A DNA stretch of 51,246 nt. It comes from Mesorhizobium sp. GTDB taxonomy: Bacteria > Pseudomonadota > Alphaproteobacteria > Rhizobiales > Rhizobiaceae. The notes beneath the pieces are model-generated. The model was not told where the DNA came from, searched no databases, and saw only the letters and a program-made list of their open reading frames with translations. Positions within the stretch are counted from its first letter, which is position 1. The number at the start of each line of letters is the position of its first letter. The translations under genes were made by a program, and so were the position numbers. The stretch lies in the NCBI GenBank assembly GCA_004020365.1, contig SAQR01000046.1, positions 1 to 51,246 on the forward strand, written 5' to 3'. This document shows positions 35,668 to 44,127 of this stretch, one piece after another.

Positions 35668-36592
35668 AGCCGCGATGATCTGGAACGAGCCGAACAACAA
35701 ATCCCATTGGGATCCCGAACTCGACCCCGACTGGAGCCGCTTCGCCAACATGGCAATACTGGCCGCCGATGCGATCGCATCGGAAAACCCCGCCGTGACC
35801 AGGATCCTCGGCGGCATTTCGCCGATCGACGCCGATTTCCTGGCACTGATGAAGCAGTACGGCGCACTGGATCATGTCGATGCCGTCGCCGTGCATGGCT
35901 TCCCGCTCGACTGGAACCTCTGGCAGATTCAGGAGTGGCCCCAAAAGATCGGCGAGATTTCGACCGTCACCGATCTTCCCGTATGGGTCAGCGAAGTTGG
36001 TGTGTCGAGCTTCGGTGCCGAGGAGGTACAGCTATGGGGTTTGCGCCGGACCGCCGAACTGCTGCTCGGCAATGCCTCGCGCGTGCAATGGTACAGCCTC
36101 TACGATCTTCCGCGCGAATGGGGGGCAACGACGCGCCACCGCGAGGCCGAAGGCTCGTCCTACTATCGCCACTTCTACATGGGCCTGCTCCGCGAAGACG
36201 GTACGCCCAAACCCGCGCTCGAGGAATTCCTGCGTTACGCGCCCGAAATGGGGCTGGTGCAATGGTTCCACTTCGAAGATCCCCGGCTGGATGACGCCGT
36301 CGCCTGGATGAAGCGGCTGGGCATCACCAATCTGCGCACCGGGCTTTCCTGGGCCGATAGTTTCAGGCCGAATGCGCTGGATTGGTACGACCGGCAGATG
36401 GAAGCGCTTGCCGACTTCGACGTCACCATCACCTTCTGCTTCACTCCTGAGCACCGCGGAGTGATGCCGCACCACACCAGTCCGCCGCTGGTACCGGAGG
36501 AATTCGCGGAGTTTTGCGCGACGATGACCCGCCGCTACGCTCCCGCCATGGCTGCCTCGCCGGTCAGAGCGGTGCGGGCTTCGGCAGCATGA
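35660..36592 (+). CDS. GH39-like glycoside hydrolase-type protein
   Basis: 310 aa from ATG 35660, overlapping the methyltransferase by 8 nt. It has clan GH-A features of a (beta/alpha)8 hydrolase: acid/base Glu10 in IWNEPNN and a nucleophile-like Glu112 in WVSEVGVSS. No signal peptide, so it is cytosolic, which is unusual for a hydrolase inside a biosynthetic operon. The acid/base motif is only ten residues from the start, so the barrel's first strands appear missing. It may instead be a trimming enzyme or transglycosidase acting on the intermediate. Confidence 0.7.
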   Translation: MIEAAMIWNEPNNKSHWDPELDPDWSRFANMAILAADAIASENPAVTRILGGISPIDADFLALMKQYGALDHVDAVAVHGFPLDWNLWQIQEWPQKIGEISTVTDLPVWVSEVGVSSFGAEEVQLWGLRRTAELLLGNASRVQWYSLYDLPREWGATTRHREAEGSSYYRHFYMGLLREDGTPKPALEEFLRYAPEMGLVQWFHFEDPRLDDAVAWMKRLGITNLRTGLSWADSFRPNALDWYDRQMEALADFDVTITFCFTPEHRGVMPHHTSPPLVPEEFAEFCATMTRRYAPAMAASPVRAVRASAA

Positions 36593-36599
36593 GTGAGCA

Positions 36600-37451
36600 A
36601 TGCAACACGCACCCGACAGGTCCGGAACGCTTGCCGAATTCGCGGCCCTGTTGACAGGCGCTGCCCCGCACGGCTCTGATGGTGCTGAAATCATGATCGT
36701 TGTCGCGCATCCGGACGACGAGACCATCGGCATCGGCGGGCATCTTGCCGGATTGCGCGGCTCTCGCATCGTGCATGTCACCGATGGCGCGCCGCGAGAC
36801 CTTGAAGACGCCCGAGCATACGGCTTCGAGACGTGGCAGGACTACGCCGAGGCCCGCCATAGGGAGTTGGAGGCGGCGCTGGCGGCCGCGGGATTGCCGC
36901 CGACGGCCCTGATCAGCCTCGGTTATCCCGACAAGCAAGCCGCCGGAAACCTTGGCTCGCTCGCACGGGAGCTGACCGGCCTTCTGGCCGATCGCGACGT
37001 CGGCTTCGTCTGTACGCATCCTTATGAAGGCGGTCACCCCGATCATGACGCGACCGCCTTTGCCGTCCATGCGGCCTGCCATTTGCTGCGTCGCGACGGA
37101 CGCCAGGCGCCGGCCATCGTCGAAATGGCGTTCTATTCGGCCGGGCCTGAGGGCGCGGTCCTCCAGGACTTCAACAGTCATTCCGGCAGTGACTGCATCG
37201 AACTGCACCTTACGGAAGCGGCTTTCGAACGGAAGCAGTGCATGCTGGCCTGCCATCGGACACAGCAACGGACGCTGGCGCCGTTTACGGCGCGCGTCGA
37301 ACGTTTCCGGCTGGCGCCTGCCTATGATTTCCTGGCGCTGCCGAACAACGGCAGGCTTTATTATGAGGCGCTGCCGCTCGGCTTCGAGGCGGCGGCTTGG
37401 CTGCATGCCGCGGCCGCTGCGCATGAGGAGCTTGGGCTCGACCGGCCATGA
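36600..37451 (+). CDS. PIG-L family N-deacetylase
   Basis: 283 aa. The zinc site is clear: AHPDDE at residues 36-41 and HPDHD at 146-150, as in MshB, BshB and PIG-L. These remove acetyl from N-acetylglucosamine linked to inositol (mycothiol, GPI anchors) or to malate (bacillithiol). It overlaps the following GT4 gene by 4 nt. With inositol-phosphate synthase upstream in the same operon, an N-acetylglucosaminyl-inositol-type substrate is a reasonable inference. Some PIG-L proteins act on other amides, so this is not proof. No signal peptide. Confidence 0.9.
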   Translation: MQHAPDRSGTLAEFAALLTGAAPHGSDGAEIMIVVAHPDDETIGIGGHLAGLRGSRIVHVTDGAPRDLEDARAYGFETWQDYAEARHRELEAALAAAGLPPTALISLGYPDKQAAGNLGSLARELTGLLADRDVGFVCTHPYEGGHPDHDATAFAVHAACHLLRRDGRQAPAIVEMAFYSAGPEGAVLQDFNSHSGSDCIELHLTEAAFERKQCMLACHRTQQRTLAPFTARVERFRLAPAYDFLALPNNGRLYYEALPLGFEAAAWLHAAAAAHEELGLDRP

Positions 37452-38512
37452 CCCTCACCGTCCTGAACGTCGCCTACCCGCTCGCGCCAGTCGGCCCGGA
37501 TGCGGTTGGCGGCGCCGAGCAGGTGCTGTCGATGCTCGACCAGGCACTCGTACGCGCCGGACACTGCTCCATCGTGATCGGTTGCCAGGGCTCCAAAGCG
37601 GCGGGCGTGCTCATCGAGACGCCTGCTGAACCGGGTGTGCTCGACGATGCGGCGAAAAAACGGGCGAAGCGTTCCCACCGCGTCGCGATAGACGTCGCAC
37701 GCGCCCGTTGGCCGATCGACGTGGTTCATCTGCACGGCATCGATTTTGATGCCTATCTGCCTGATGATGGCCCGACGCTTGTAAGCCTGCACCTGCCGCT
37801 CGACTGGTATCCCGCCGACGCTTTGCGCCCGGTCCGCGACGATCTATGGCTTCACGCCGTCTCGATGGCCCAACAGAGGACCGCGCCGCCGGGCGTCAGG
37901 CTGGTTGCACCGATTCCAAACGGCGTCGATATCGATGCGCTGAGCGGTCGGCAGTCCAGGCGCAACTTCGCGCTGGTGCTCAGCCGCATTTGCCCGGAAA
38001 AGGGCATCCACCTGGCACTGGACGCGGCCAAACACGCGGGCGTGCCGCTGATCATCGGTGGCAAGGTCTACCCCTATGAAACGCACACGCGATACTTTCG
38101 TGACGAAGTCCAGCCGCGCCTCGACAAGTGGCGCCGCTTCCTCGGCCCGCTCGGCTTCACGGCCAAACGGCGCTTTCTCAGCGCCGCCCGCTGCCTGGTC
38201 ATTCCCAGCCTTGCCGCGGAAACCAGCTCGCTTGTTGCGATGGAGGCCCTCGCCTGCGGCACGCCGGTTGTCGCCTTTCCAAACGGCGCGCTGCCGGATG
38301 TGGTCGAACACGGCAAAACGGGCTTTCTGGTGAACGACGTCGGCGAGATGGCGCAGGCCATCGTCGCAGCCTCCCGCCTGGATCCCGAGATATGCCGGGC
38401 CGAGGCGCGGCGGCGCTTTTCGCTCGACCGGATGATTTCGTCTTACATGGACGCCTACCATGCGCTGGCAGGGCTTGGCGCCGGCCGCAGGCGCCTGGCG
38501 GCGGCGCAGTGA
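37448..38512 (+). CDS. GT4-family glycosyltransferase (possible MshA-like step)
   Basis: 354 aa, ATGA overlap with the deacetylase gene. GT-B: N-terminal GPDAVGGAEQVLSMLDQAL, VHLHGIDF, then IPNGVDIDAL, SRICPEKGIHLALDA and the donor site ETSSLVAMEALACGTPVVAF (EX7E type). Translational coupling to a PIG-L deacetylase is the pattern of MshA/MshB and BshA/BshB pairs, so it may attach GlcNAc to inositol phosphate. That assignment rests on context; sequence alone says only GT4. Confidence 0.88.
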   Translation: MTLTVLNVAYPLAPVGPDAVGGAEQVLSMLDQALVRAGHCSIVIGCQGSKAAGVLIETPAEPGVLDDAAKKRAKRSHRVAIDVARARWPIDVVHLHGIDFDAYLPDDGPTLVSLHLPLDWYPADALRPVRDDLWLHAVSMAQQRTAPPGVRLVAPIPNGVDIDALSGRQSRRNFALVLSRICPEKGIHLALDAAKHAGVPLIIGGKVYPYETHTRYFRDEVQPRLDKWRRFLGPLGFTAKRRFLSAARCLVIPSLAAETSSLVAMEALACGTPVVAFPNGALPDVVEHGKTGFLVNDVGEMAQAIVAASRLDPEICRAEARRRFSLDRMISSYMDAYHALAGLGAGRRRLAAAQ

Positions 38513-38519
38513 GCGTTTC

Positions 38520-39509
38520 ATGCTCCGCTCCGAGATCATCGATGATCCGGCCGCCCTTGAGGCGCTTGCGCCGCGCTGGTGGGAGCTGTGGGCGCACAGC
38601 CGGACAGCGACGCCGTTCCAAAGCCCCGCCTGGCTGGTGCCGTGGTGGCGCGCATTCGCCCCCGGAGAGTTGGCGACGATCGCTGTCTGGCGAGGCGACG
38701 ATCTGGTGGGATTGGCGCCGCTTTACCTGGAACACGCAACTTCCGGGCCGAGACTGCTTCCGGTCGGGATTTCGTTGAGCGACTATCTGGATGTCCTGTG
38801 TTTCCCCGGCATCGAAGCGGCTGTCGCCGCCGTCATCGCCGACCGGGTTCTTGCGATCGATTGGTCGCAATGGATTTTGCCGGACCTGCCGGCCGGTGCT
38901 GCCGGTCTCGCTATTGCGCACCCGGCGCTGGAGGCGGGTCAACTCGTCGACCACGCCGCTTGTCCCGTGCTTGCGATCTCTGGCGACGATGCGCTTGCGG
39001 TCTGCGTTCCGGCGCGGCGAAGACGTCAGTTGCGCCGCGCGCACAATGCCGCACGCCGGCGCGGCTGCGTCTCCATCACACCGGCGCAAGCCGATCTCAA
39101 AGCGTTTTTCGATCACCTGATCCGCCTTCACGGCGCGCGTTGGGCCGGGCATGGCGACGGCGTGCTGGCCGATCCGGCTGCAGAAGAATTCCATCGGCAG
39201 GCGCTTCCCCTGCTTGCCGCACAGGGCCTTGTCCGATGCTGGCTTGTTGCTATCGATGATGCGGTCGTCGGCGCCTATTACGGATTTCATCATCGCCACC
39301 GCGCCTACGCGTACCTTGGCGGTTTTGATCCGGCCTATGCCGAGGAAAGTCCCGGCGCAATCCTGATCGGTCACGCGATTGCCGAAGCGGCTCGTGAAGG
39401 GGCGCGGGAGTTCGATTTTCTGCGCGGCCAGGAGAGCTACAAATATGGCTGGGGCGCCGTCGACCAATGGACAATGCGAAAGGTCTGGACGCGGAGCATG
39501 GCTCAATGA
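38520..39509 (+). CDS. GNAT-fold acyltransferase (Acetyltransf_6 / CelD-BcsL type)
   Basis: 329 aa from ATG 38520, 7 nt after the GT4 stop. It has the FemAB-like double-GNAT layout: TPFQSPAWLVPWWRAF near the N-terminus, RRQLRRAHNAARRRG in the middle, and AYYGFHHRHRAYAYLGGFDP then EFDFLRGQESYKYGWG at the end. These are typical of Acetyltransf_6 proteins from exopolysaccharide clusters, which acylate sugars. It could re-acylate the amine freed by the PIG-L enzyme, the MshD-like position in the pathway, though it is not an MshD homologue. It overlaps the next gene by 4 nt. Confidence 0.8.
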   Translation: MLRSEIIDDPAALEALAPRWWELWAHSRTATPFQSPAWLVPWWRAFAPGELATIAVWRGDDLVGLAPLYLEHATSGPRLLPVGISLSDYLDVLCFPGIEAAVAAVIADRVLAIDWSQWILPDLPAGAAGLAIAHPALEAGQLVDHAACPVLAISGDDALAVCVPARRRRQLRRAHNAARRRGCVSITPAQADLKAFFDHLIRLHGARWAGHGDGVLADPAAEEFHRQALPLLAAQGLVRCWLVAIDDAVVGAYYGFHHRHRAYAYLGGFDPAYAEESPGAILIGHAIAEAAREGAREFDFLRGQESYKYGWGAVDQWTMRKVWTRSMAQ

Positions 39510-40465
39510 GCACGACCGGACAAAAGCCATCGTCACAGACGGCGTCGACGGCAAGAATGGTGCTCGATGAGTGTATGGCCGACGGCGCCTGCGTCGAAGC
39601 CATCATTGCCAGACTGGCGCTGCGCTTCGAGACGGGGGTCGATGCCGCAGAATTGGCCGATGTAGCGCTGGAAATGAATTCAGCCGACCTGCGAAAACGA
39701 GACAGTCTGGAGCGGATCGCCGAACTGCTTCGTCACAGGCCCGACATCTTCGCCACGCTGCGCAAAACGGGTGCGGCCGTCCGCCACGAACGCGATGAAT
39801 GGGAAACCGACGCCGCGGTCGTCAGGCGGCTGGCCGCCGGCTTTGATGCCGCGGCGACGATTTCCCCGGCGGCGAGCGTTCAGCTGTCTTCGTTGGGAGA
39901 CGAGGAGAAACTCACCGCCGCCACCGACGAGATCGTCGCGTGGTTGGAAAGGCAAGGCTTCACCGGCCGCGATCAGGACATGCTGGACATTGGTTGTGGC
40001 ATCGGGCGTTTCGAAAGCGCGTTCTCGGATGCAGCGCACCGGATCGTCGGCATCGACATATCCCTAGAAATGATTTCGGTCGCTCGTCGGCGATGTGCCG
40101 GGCTGCGCAATGTGGACCTGCGGCCGACCTCTGGTTTCGATCTTGCCGATTTCAGCAATGCAAGCTTTGATTGCGTGCTGGCTGTCGACAGCTTTCCCTA
40201 TCTGGTGCTGGCTGGTCTGGCGGAGCGGTATTTCGAGGAAATTGAGCGTGTTCTGAAGCCTTCAGGCATCGCAGCACTTCTGAATTACTCGTATCGCGGA
40301 TCGTCGGCGCTGGATCGTGCCGATGTTCACCGCCTCGCCGAAGCCCACGGCATGCAAGTCGTGGTTGACGGCGAGAAGCCGTTCCGGCTGTGGGACGGAA
40401 ATGCCTTTCTTCTTGCTGCATCCGACGGAACATTACGGCCCAATGATTGTTCGGGCGTCAAATAG
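39506..40465 (+). CDS. SAM-dependent class I methyltransferase
   Basis: 319 aa from ATG 39506 (ATGA overlap). About 145 N-terminal residues are helical and unassigned. The SAM domain begins near 150 with MLDIGCGIGRFES, then VGIDISLEMISVARRR, a motif resembling FDCVLAVDSFPYL, and YFEEIERVLKPSG. It is the last gene of arm B. Nothing points to its substrate beyond operon membership. Confidence 0.85.
   Translation: MSTTGQKPSSQTASTARMVLDECMADGACVEAIIARLALRFETGVDAAELADVALEMNSADLRKRDSLERIAELLRHRPDIFATLRKTGAAVRHERDEWETDAAVVRRLAAGFDAAATISPAASVQLSSLGDEEKLTAATDEIVAWLERQGFTGRDQDMLDIGCGIGRFESAFSDAAHRIVGIDISLEMISVARRRCAGLRNVDLRPTSGFDLADFSNASFDCVLAVDSFPYLVLAGLAERYFEEIERVLKPSGIAALLNYSYRGSSALDRADVHRLAEAHGMQVVVDGEKPFRLWDGNAFLLAASDGTLRPNDCSGVK
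40427..40451 (+). promoter_or_regulatory. Weak EcfG-like box at the end of arm B
   Basis: GGAAC (40427-40431), 16 nt, TGTT (40448-40451). It lies inside the methyltransferase 3' end, about 55 nt before the small frame at 40507. One mismatch in the -10; may be chance. Confidence 0.2.
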
Positions 40466-40506
40466 AAAAGGCACCTGTGAGTGCCCACAATCCGAAGGAG
40501 GACTAG

Positions 40507-40734
40507 ATGGCATCCGGCGGCAAGATAGACATCACCTCTGCCGTCAGGGTAAAGGCTCCGGCCCAGCGCGATGACCGAATTGGCGCGATGACGACTTGGG
40601 CCAAGGACAAGGTCGAGGAAATGCGGCTTTGTCCAACAGAGCCTGGGAAGCAGCACACCGAGCAACGCCAGCTCGATGGCAATCGGATCAACTCCGATCA
40701 GTATCACGCCGCAGATCGGCTCTGCCAGGACTGA
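40507..40734 (+). CDS. Small hypothetical protein
   Basis: 75 aa. The main support is a near-ideal ribosome binding site, AAGGAGGA, 5 nt before ATG 40507. The product is basic, polar and rich in Gln/Asp/Arg, with no recognised family; the C-terminal half (EPGKQHTEQRQLDGNRINSD) looks disordered. A small hairpin (GGCAC...GTGCC, 40470-40485) lies just before it. It may be a decayed gene or a small stress protein. Downstream is the NepR-like gene, 269 nt away. Confidence 0.4.
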   Translation: MASGGKIDITSAVRVKAPAQRDDRIGAMTTWAKDKVEEMRLCPTEPGKQHTEQRQLDGNRINSDQYHAADRLCQD

Positions 40735-41003
40735 CTGCTGCAACCGCAGACGCCAAATCATGACCAGTGGCCAGTCGAGGTCGCGAGAGTCGAATTGTCG
40801 AGCGCACCGGGAATAGTGCCGGGAGGTCCCGACGGGAAAAGCACAGGCCTCCCCGACGAGACCAGCAGCTTCGATACACAATGCTGTGCAAGGGACGGGC
40901 TGTGCAAGCGACGGCGCTGACTGTGAGGACGGCGCGCGAATCCTTGCGAACTCTGATTGCCGTCACCACACTGGTGAAGGGACTGATTCGTTAAGAGAAC
41001 ACC

Positions 41004-41186
41004 ATGTCTCGCTCGAGCGACGATAGCATCAGCCCGAAACTCCGGCTGGCAATAGACCGGAAGATTGCATCTCTGCTGATTGCTATCGAGCAGGAAAAGG
41101 TCCCCGACCGGCTGACCGACCTTGCGGTCCAACTGCAAAATGCGCTTGTCGAGAAGCGTCGATGCGAAGCAAAGAAACAAGACTAG
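41004..41186 (+). CDS. nepR: NepR-like anti-sigma factor
   Basis: 60 aa. Residues 11-51 fit the NepR core: a first helix (LRLAIDRKIASLLIAIEQ), a linker EKVPDRL and a second helix (TDLAVQLQNALVEKR). NepR wraps around EcfG-type sigma factors and is removed by phosphorylated PhyR. AAGAG 6 nt upstream supports ATG 41004. Its stop TAG (41184-41186) abuts the stop of the sigma factor gene on the other strand (CTA, 41187-41189). In most alphaproteobacteria nepR and ecfG are co-directional, so this tail-to-tail order is unusual. Shorter than many NepR proteins. Confidence 0.75.
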   Translation: MSRSSDDSISPKLRLAIDRKIASLLIAIEQEKVPDRLTDLAVQLQNALVEKRRCEAKKQD

Positions 41187-41825
41187 CTATCGGCGCCTGT
41201 CGACTGCGAAATTTCCCTGGGCTTCTGACAGATGATTGCGTCTTTCCACCAATGTCTGGAAGGAACTTTCGCCGAGGTATTCCAGCACGCTGGCACGCGC
41301 TCGGTTAAGCCGGCTTTTTACCGTTCCCACCGCGCAACTGCATATTTCGGCAGTTTCTTCATAGCTGACGCCAAGGACCCCGATCAGCATGAGCACCTCG
41401 CGCTGATGCTCCGGCAACCTCTGGACCGCGTTGGAAACTTCCTTGCTCTGAACCGACCACTCCTGCGTCGCTTCCGTAATCGGGATTGCGGAGGCGCAGT
41501 CAAGCAGGCCCGGCTTTTCCCTGTCGGCGGCCTTGATGCGCGTATAATAGGTATTGCGCATGATGGTGAAGAGCCATGACTTCATACGCGTTCCGGGCTC
41601 GAACTTGTCGATATTGGCGAGCCCTTTGGTCAATGTCTCCTGGACCAGGTCATCGGCATCGTCGGGAACATGGCAGAAGGTGCGGGCGAAGGCTCGCAGG
41701 GCGGGTATCAGGTCAACGATGGAAACTTCATCCGTTTCCTGGTTGGCCAAGGGGTAGCCCCTGGAGGACAATGGTCCAGCTCCCAGCAAGAAAGAGTTGA
41801 TGAACGCAGACCTAGCTAAATGCAT
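41187..41825 (-). CDS. ecfG: EcfG/RpoE2-like ECF sigma factor
   Basis: About 212 aa from ATG 41825; the start is uncertain, and TTG 41750 would give 187 aa, nearer the usual EcfG length. Region 2 (about 40-95) has LIPALRAFARTF, DDADDLVQETL, NIDKFEPGTRMKSWLFTIMRN. Region 4 has LPEHQREVLMLIGVLGVSYE, ETAEICSCAVGTVKSRLNRAR. This matches ECF15 (EcfG), the general stress sigma factor that reads GGAAC-N16-CGTT promoters, several of which lie in this window. Many rhizobia carry extra EcfG copies, so this may be a second one. A weak self-promoter (GGAAC-N16-CATT) lies at 41843-41819. Confidence 0.85.
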   Translation of the reverse strand: MHLARSAFINSFLLGAGPLSSRGYPLANQETDEVSIVDLIPALRAFARTFCHVPDDADDLVQETLTKGLANIDKFEPGTRMKSWLFTIMRNTYYTRIKAADREKPGLLDCASAIPITEATQEWSVQSKEVSNAVQRLPEHQREVLMLIGVLGVSYEETAEICSCAVGTVKSRLNRARASVLEYLGESSFQTLVERRNHLSEAQGNFAVDRRR

Positions 41826-41843
41826 GAAGGTTTGTATCGTTCC
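41819..41843 (-). promoter_or_regulatory. Weak EcfG-like self-promoter candidate of the sigma gene
   Basis: On the minus strand GGAAC (41843-41839), 16 nt, CATT (41822-41819). One mismatch in the -10. If used, the sigma protein must start downstream of it, for example at TTG 41750. Confidence 0.25.
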
Positions 41844-41921
41844 GGACATCGAAATAAGGTGCTGGAAAATCTCGGATTGGGCGACGCACACGCCCTGCTT
41901 GCGCAGCAAGCGGGCGGCCGT

Positions 41922-42416
41922 CTATGACCGGTCGTTGCTCTTAGCCGCCTCTTCTCGCTGCTTTTTCAGGACTTCGTCAGTCCCAACCAGCTTTTTCGCC
42001 CCGCCGGATATCGTCGTGGACACCACCGCAGGCGGGTCGCTGGCGGGAAAAGAATCCTCAAGCCCCTCCTGCAACTGGTCTTCCAGGGTATTCGGCTCTT
42101 CGGACCGACCAGGCGTCCTTCGGGTCTCTGCTTCCTCCAGCGGCTGTTTCATTTCCGGCGAACACCTGACCTCGCGAACGCAGGCATAAAGCTGTTCGAT
42201 GGCGAATTCCTTCATTGTCTCGAAATCGGCCCTCTCATCATGCATTGCCTCGATCTGATCGACCATGGTCTTCTCGAACCGGTCAAGGCTATCGCCTCCG
42301 CCAGCCTGGCAAAGACGCAACAATGCTTCGTGGAGCACTTTCGGACCAAAATAAGCAGACGCCTCAAGCTTGAGCCGCTGCAGATGCTCTGGAGTTGCCG
42401 CCTGAAGTTTTGACAT
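41922..42416 (-). CDS. Hypothetical protein with DSFPASDPP tail, EcfG-type promoter
   Basis: 164 aa from ATG 42416, with AAAGGG 8-13 nt upstream; the frame continues to 42473, but that lies in the promoter region. Helical N-terminal half with two or three cysteines, then an acidic, Pro-rich tail including EGLEDSFPASDPPAVVS. That motif occurs at the end of many small rhizobial stress proteins. No signal peptide. The perfect EcfG promoter at 42447-42471 places it in the stress regulon. Its function is unknown. Confidence 0.75.
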   Translation of the reverse strand: MSKLQAATPEHLQRLKLEASAYFGPKVLHEALLRLCQAGGGDSLDRFEKTMVDQIEAMHDERADFETMKEFAIEQLYACVREVRCSPEMKQPLEEAETRRTPGRSEEPNTLEDQLQEGLEDSFPASDPPAVVSTTISGGAKKLVGTDEVLKKQREEAAKSNDRS

Positions 42417-42446
42417 ATTGCAGCCCTTTCGCCTGACGAGCATATC

Positions 42447-42471
42447 AACGGCAATTGTCGGCAGATGTTCC
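42447..42471 (-). promoter_or_regulatory. EcfG-type promoter of the 164-aa gene
   Basis: On the minus strand GGAAC (42471-42467), 16 nt, CGTT (42450-42447): exact consensus, 31 nt before ATG 42416. Confidence 0.8.
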
Positions 42472-42712
42472 AATCATCCGGCACTGATGCGTCTCCCGCA
42501 CTGTTCAGCGCGTTGCTGCCGCCTGTCACCGGGCTACCCAATGGATGTCCGAGATCCACACAGGTTAGGCGGGCTGGAGGCAAGCGTTTGGATTAGAGGA
42601 ACCAGGTCGCCACTAGCCGACTGACGCAGCAAAGATCGTCAATGTCGTTACGGCGCCAAGGACATCCGGTTGTAAAGAGCGCCGAACGATCGCCCTGCCA
42701 GCAAGTGAGAAA

Positions 42713-42737
42713 GGAACCTTTCCTGAAACACGCCGTT
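42713..42737 (+). promoter_or_regulatory. EcfG-type promoter of the 104-aa secreted protein gene
   Basis: GGAAC (42713-42717), 16 nt, CGTT (42734-42737): exact consensus, 52 nt before ATG 42790. Confidence 0.8.
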
Positions 42738-42789
42738 TGCCAGCAGGTGGTTGCATTAGCGACCTTTAAACAACGGAAAGGGTCTTGCC

Positions 42790-43104
42790 ATGAACTACAA
42801 GATGATCTGTTTAGGCGCGATGGCGCTTTCTATGGTAAGCGGCGTTTCTCTTGCGGCAGGCACCGACGAGGGCACGTCTGCCTTGGATGATCCCGCAAAG
42901 ATGGAGCCGTTCTACACGGACTCCAGCATGAAGACTCTGCGGTCCGACGACGCGTTCACGAGGGCGTGGAAAGCGCTGACGGACGAGGACCGCATGGCAA
43001 TGACAAAAGTCTGCGATGAGGAGATGGCAAACGCCAACGCCGCCAACACCCACCCTGAATTCTGCAGCAATGTCAAAAAGCTCGGCGGCGAGTCCAAGAA
43101 CTGA
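42790..43104 (+). CDS. Small exported protein, EcfG-type promoter
   Basis: 104 aa. A signal peptide (MNYKMICLGAMALSMVSGVS, then LAAG) leads to a short mature protein. It has two cysteines (KVCDEE, EFCSNV) that could pair in the periplasm. The middle part, MKTLRSDDAFTRAWKALTDE, is charged and helical. Family unknown, although small exported proteins of this kind are common in rhizobial stress regulons. Its own exact EcfG promoter lies upstream, and a strong terminator follows 8 nt after the stop, so it is a single-gene unit. Confidence 0.8.
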   Translation: MNYKMICLGAMALSMVSGVSLAAGTDEGTSALDDPAKMEPFYTDSSMKTLRSDDAFTRAWKALTDEDRMAMTKVCDEEMANANAANTHPEFCSNVKKLGGESKN

Positions 43105-43112
43105 ACCATGGT

Positions 43113-43136
43113 AAGGCGGGCAACGGCCCGCCTTTT
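43113..43136 (+). terminator. Intrinsic terminator
   Basis: A perfect 9-bp stem (AAGGCGGGC / GCCCGCCTT) with an AACG tetraloop, followed by TT. It starts 8 nt after the stop of the small exported protein gene. Confidence 0.85.
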
Positions 43137-43405
43137 GATTAGCGACGGTGAGGCAGGGATGGACATGATAGCCGCGTGGGGCGGCTATCTCTAACGGGTC
43201 GCTCCGCCATTTACGGCCATGCGATTGCCCCGGGGCGGCACACTGCGCCCGGACTATCGACTGACTTGGCAGTTGCACGCGAATTTCCCGCAACTGCCAG
43301 TCGGTCACGCCGGTTCAAGAATCTCGGATGGCAAGGCGCTACCTGCATCTTCCGAGCGGAGCCTGGCGATCTTTGCCTGGGCTCCGCAAGCCTGTACCAC
43401 AAGAA

Positions 43406-43933
43406 TCAGGCGGCGGCTTGGAGAGCGCGTTGGTTGACACCACCCTCGCCTAACCCGGTCAGCGCTTCGTCAGTCGCGACCTCCTCCTTGAGCGTTGCCT
43501 TGAGAAGGGCGGCGACATCGGCCTTTCCCATCTGTTCTGCCCAGGCGACAAGAGTGCCGTACCGGGCGATCTCGTAATGCTCGACGGCTTGCGCCGCTGC
43601 GACCAGTCCGGCATCGAGCGCAGGAGCACCGTCATAGTCTTCGAGGATCTCAGAGCCTTCTTCAATGATGCCGTCGATCGCCGGACAGGTCTTGCCACGT
43701 GCCGCCTTGCCAAATTTCTCGAACACCTCCTCGAGCCGGTCGACGTGAGCTTCCGTCTCCATGCGATGTTTTTCGAAGGCAGCAGTCACTTTTTCCGACT
43801 CCGCGCTTTTGGCCATTTTCGGCAGCGCCCTCAGTATTTTCTTTTCGGCGTAGTAAAGATCCTTGAGCCCGTCGAGGAACAGGTCCTCAAGACCCTTGGT
43901 TGTCGCTTTCGCAGCTTTTTTCGCAGTTGCCAT
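43406..43933 (-). CDS. DUF892 (YciE/YciF) ferritin-like protein
   Basis: 175 aa. After a Lys/Ala-rich N-terminus, the DUF892 four-helix bundle covers about 15-165: GLEDLFLDGLKDLYYAEKKI, FEKHRMETEAHVDRLEEVFE, AVEHYEIARYGTLVAWAE, LLKATLKEEVATDEALT. The Glu/His pattern (ETEAH, EHYE) provides the di-metal ligands of the ferritin-like fold. YciF-type proteins are general stress proteins in many bacteria. A near-consensus EcfG box (43987-44012) lies upstream, in keeping with that. Cytosolic. Confidence 0.9.
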   Translation of the reverse strand: MATAKKAAKATTKGLEDLFLDGLKDLYYAEKKILRALPKMAKSAESEKVTAAFEKHRMETEAHVDRLEEVFEKFGKAARGKTCPAIDGIIEEGSEILEDYDGAPALDAGLVAAAQAVEHYEIARYGTLVAWAEQMGKADVAALLKATLKEEVATDEALTGLGEGGVNQRALQAAA

Positions 43934-43986
43934 GGTCGTCTCCCGCTGAGGTTGGAGCTAGCCTCCCAACTGGGAAGGCGTCCGAT

Positions 43987-44012
43987 AACCCCGCCGGCCG
44001 GCAACAAGTTCC
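43987..44012 (-). promoter_or_regulatory. EcfG-like promoter candidate of the DUF892 gene
   Basis: On the minus strand GGAAC (44012-44008), 17 nt, GGTT (43990-43987). Spacing 17 is allowed; one mismatch in the -10. Confidence 0.4.
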
Positions 44013-44127
44013 CTGATGATTCGAGCCGCTGGAAATTTTTTCGCATTAGGCCGCACAGGTGCTGCAAGGCTTACGCTGGGGAGACGGGCGGTGCGAGCAA
44101 ATGGCTTCGCATATGGCAGCAATCGGC

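Larger units (their letters stand above)
42417..42789. other. Divergent intergenic region carrying two EcfG promoters
   Basis: About 373 nt without a gene. It holds two exact EcfG-type promoters pointing outward, one for each flanking gene (42447-42471 minus, 42713-42737 plus). No credible frame between them. Confidence 0.6.

Noticed and set aside
40767-40994. 75-codon plus frame before the NepR-like gene
   Set aside because: Arg/Thr-rich random-looking composition and no ribosome binding site.
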